DNA from: Methylovirgula sp.
GTDB taxonomy: Bacteria; Pseudomonadota; Alphaproteobacteria; Rhizobiales; Beijerinckiaceae
Reading direction: 5' to 3'
DNA length: 64,000 nt
Assembly: GCF_037200945.1 (NCBI RefSeq)
Contig: NZ_JBBCGP010000001.1
Span: 3,284,501 to 3,348,500, forward strand
Numbering within the stretch: the first letter of the stretch is position 1; the number at the start of each line of letters is the position of its first letter. Shown piece after piece: positions 62,708 to 64,000 of the stretch. The translations under genes and the position numbers were made by a program. The notes under the pieces are model-generated. The model was given only the letters and a program-made list of their open reading frames with translations. It was not told the origin of the DNA and ran no database searches.

Positions 62708-63364
62708 ATGGCCGCGCGCGCCTGGGTTCGGCTGCCGTCCGGCAAACGGCTCGACCTTCTCAATCCGACCCCGTTCGATTGGGAGGACGAAGATCTGGCG
62801 CTCGGTCTTGCGCGTACCTATCGCTGGGGCGGGCATTCAGCCTGGCCGCTGCCACTGTCCGTCGCGCAGCATTCGTTGTTCGTGCTGCAATTGCGGCGGC
62901 GGCGTTTCCCGGAGGCGAAGGACGTGCGCGCCGATTTGCGCGAATTGTTGCACGATGCCGACGAAGGCCTGCTCGGCTTCGATTCGATTTCGCCACTCAA
63001 GCCATTCCTAGGCGAGGCCTATCACGATCTCGTCGTGCGTCTGCAAAGTGCCATCGACGTGCGCTACGGCCTGTCGGCCTGGACGGCGAAGGAAAAGCGC
63101 CTTCACAAGGAGGACGACAGGATCGCCGCCGCGACCGAAGCCGTGCGAGTCGTCGGTTGGACCGAGGACGAGGTTCACCGCGTACTGCGCATCCCCTACG
63201 ACCCGCTGGCGCAGGACCCATTGCAGCCGGTCTATGGCGACGCCGCCTTCGCGCCCTGGCCCCCGCAACTGGCGGCGGAGCGATTTCTCGCCGAATTACG
63301 CGCACTGACCGAGGCTGCCGCGCTGCCGGGCGTGAAAAATAAGCTAGAAAAATCAATCGTTTAA
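62708..63364 (+). CDS. HD-domain hydrolase (YfbR-like)
   Basis: 218 residues from ATG 62708 (MAARAWVRLPSGKRLDLLNP), 1 bp after the tag stop. The HD metal motif is formed by VAQHSLFV and ELLHDADEGLLGFDSIS, and a C-terminal KRLHKEDDRIAAATEAVRV supplies the last Asp. The layout resembles YfbR-type 5'-deoxynucleotidases and related phosphohydrolases. Substrate is unassigned. Confidence 0.82.
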   Translation: MAARAWVRLPSGKRLDLLNPTPFDWEDEDLALGLARTYRWGGHSAWPLPLSVAQHSLFVLQLRRRRFPEAKDVRADLRELLHDADEGLLGFDSISPLKPFLGEAYHDLVVRLQSAIDVRYGLSAWTAKEKRLHKEDDRIAAATEAVRVVGWTEDEVHRVLRIPYDPLAQDPLQPVYGDAAFAPWPPQLAAERFLAELRALTEAAALPGVKNKLEKSIV

Positions 63365-63477
63365 AAAAGTTATCGCATCTAACGGCATGATGCCCTCGCC
63401 CGGCTCCGACGAGACGATTAGAATGGCGGCGGCGCGACGACTCGGCCGCCAGCCAATTCGATAAGAGGAATCGCCCG

Positions 63478-63990
63478 GTGCCGCGTATTCACGTCTGCTC
63501 CCTGTCGCGGATCGCCGACCTCACCGAGGCGACGGGCGCCAAGTCGCTCGTCACTCTCGTCAATAACAATATTCGCGTGTCGCGGCCGTCGGCCATCGCG
63601 CCGGAACGTCATCTTCATGTGGCAATCTCCGATATTTGCGAAGCGATGGAGGGGCATATCCTCGCCGAAGAGGATCACGTGCAGAGCCTCATCCACTTCG
63701 TGCGCGCCTGGGACCGGGCCGAGCCGATCGTGATCCATTGCTATGCGGGTGTCAGCCGTTCAACGGCCGCCGCCTACATCACCGCCTGCGCGCTCAAATC
63801 CGACGTGGACGAGACCTCACTCGCGCAGCAATTGCGGCGTGCGTCGCCCACCGCGACGCCGAACATGCATCTCGTCGCTTTGGCGGACCGCATCCTGGCG
63901 CGCGACGGACGCATGAGCGCAGCCATCAAGCAGATCGGCCGCGGCGCGGATTGTTTCGAGGCCGAACCTTTCGTACTTGAACTCGACTGA
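63478..63990 (+). CDS. Tyrosine-phosphatase-like protein
   Basis: 170 residues from GTG 63478 (AGAGGAA upstream). The protein-phosphatase P-loop reads VIHCYAGVSRSTAAAY, the Cys-x5-Arg signature of cysteine-based phosphatases, and a preceding HLHVAISDICEAMEG could hold the general-acid Asp. This subgroup is common in alphaproteobacteria and its targets are unknown. A 113-bp spacer separates it from the HD hydrolase; the gene ends 10 bp before the window edge. Confidence 0.88.
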   Translation: MPRIHVCSLSRIADLTEATGAKSLVTLVNNNIRVSRPSAIAPERHLHVAISDICEAMEGHILAEEDHVQSLIHFVRAWDRAEPIVIHCYAGVSRSTAAAYITACALKSDVDETSLAQQLRRASPTATPNMHLVALADRILARDGRMSAAIKQIGRGADCFEAEPFVLELD

Positions 63991-64000
63991 TCCATTCTCT

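Overview
This 64 kb window looks like chromosomal DNA of an alphaproteobacterium of the Hyphomicrobiales (Rhizobiales). A Beijerinckiaceae/methylotroph-type relative is my best guess, but no gene here settles the genus. The evidence is high-GC coding DNA with codon use to match, and the gyrA-coaD-ppi-ppi-queA-tgt gene order. Also typical are LexA boxes of the GAAC-N7-GAAC type, an imuA-imuB-dnaE2 mutagenesis cassette, RT0821-type and TIGR02301-type proteins, a RibB with a degenerate RibA domain, and several short palindromic repeat families common in this order.

Layout. 1-3000: tail of cysS, a GNAT acetyltransferase and cimA, coupled by ATGA overlaps and closed by a strong terminator. 3360-9530: uvrA (minus) divergent from a DctA-type carrier, a small cNMP-binding protein with a DUF2867 protein, and ssb under a LexA box. 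9566-17634: a MetX-like esterase, gyrA, coaD, two cyclophilins, queA and tgt. 18024-23039: thrB-rnhA, a DprE1/DprE2-like pair, tRNA-Gln(CUG) and a PanE-like reductase. 23136-26293: a convergent small protein and an unassigned PLP-enzyme/ATP-grasp pair. 26634-30825: a Gly/His-rich secreted protein, a sodium:solute symporter, a cupin, and a Tat-exported molybdenum oxidoreductase with its cytochrome b.

30826-34890 is a mobile-element island. It holds an IS5-family copy (15-bp terminal repeats, TTAG duplication) inserted beside a frameshifted IS1-like transposase remnant, an AT-rich orphan membrane protein, and an IS110/IS1111-type element whose long 3' non-coding end folds into hairpins and may encode its bridge RNA. 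It stops about 60 bp before the LexA box of imuA-imuB-dnaE2 (34921-40878). That SOS mutagenesis operon carries a palindromic repeat inserted in frame in imuB and half of another in the dnaE2 leader.

40966-64000 is housekeeping: a cold-shock protein, bioA/bioFD, a ClC exchanger, MBL hydrolase, DUF1499, metallophosphoesterase, L,D-transpeptidase, HDAC-like deacetylase, ribBX, phosphodiester glycosidase, aroC, fabI, a DnaJ-like chaperone, a lipoprotein, pdxH, NUDIX and TIGR02301 proteins. These are followed by a cysteine-rich secreted repeat protein of unknown role, pyrC, ygfZ, tag, an HD hydrolase and a tyrosine-phosphatase-like protein.

The best candidates for undescribed biology are the PLP-enzyme/ATP-grasp pair (23562-26293), the 28-cysteine repeat protein (58355-59782), the repeat-invaded mutasome genes and the IS110 3' RNA region. 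All assignments come from reading motifs; no database search was run.
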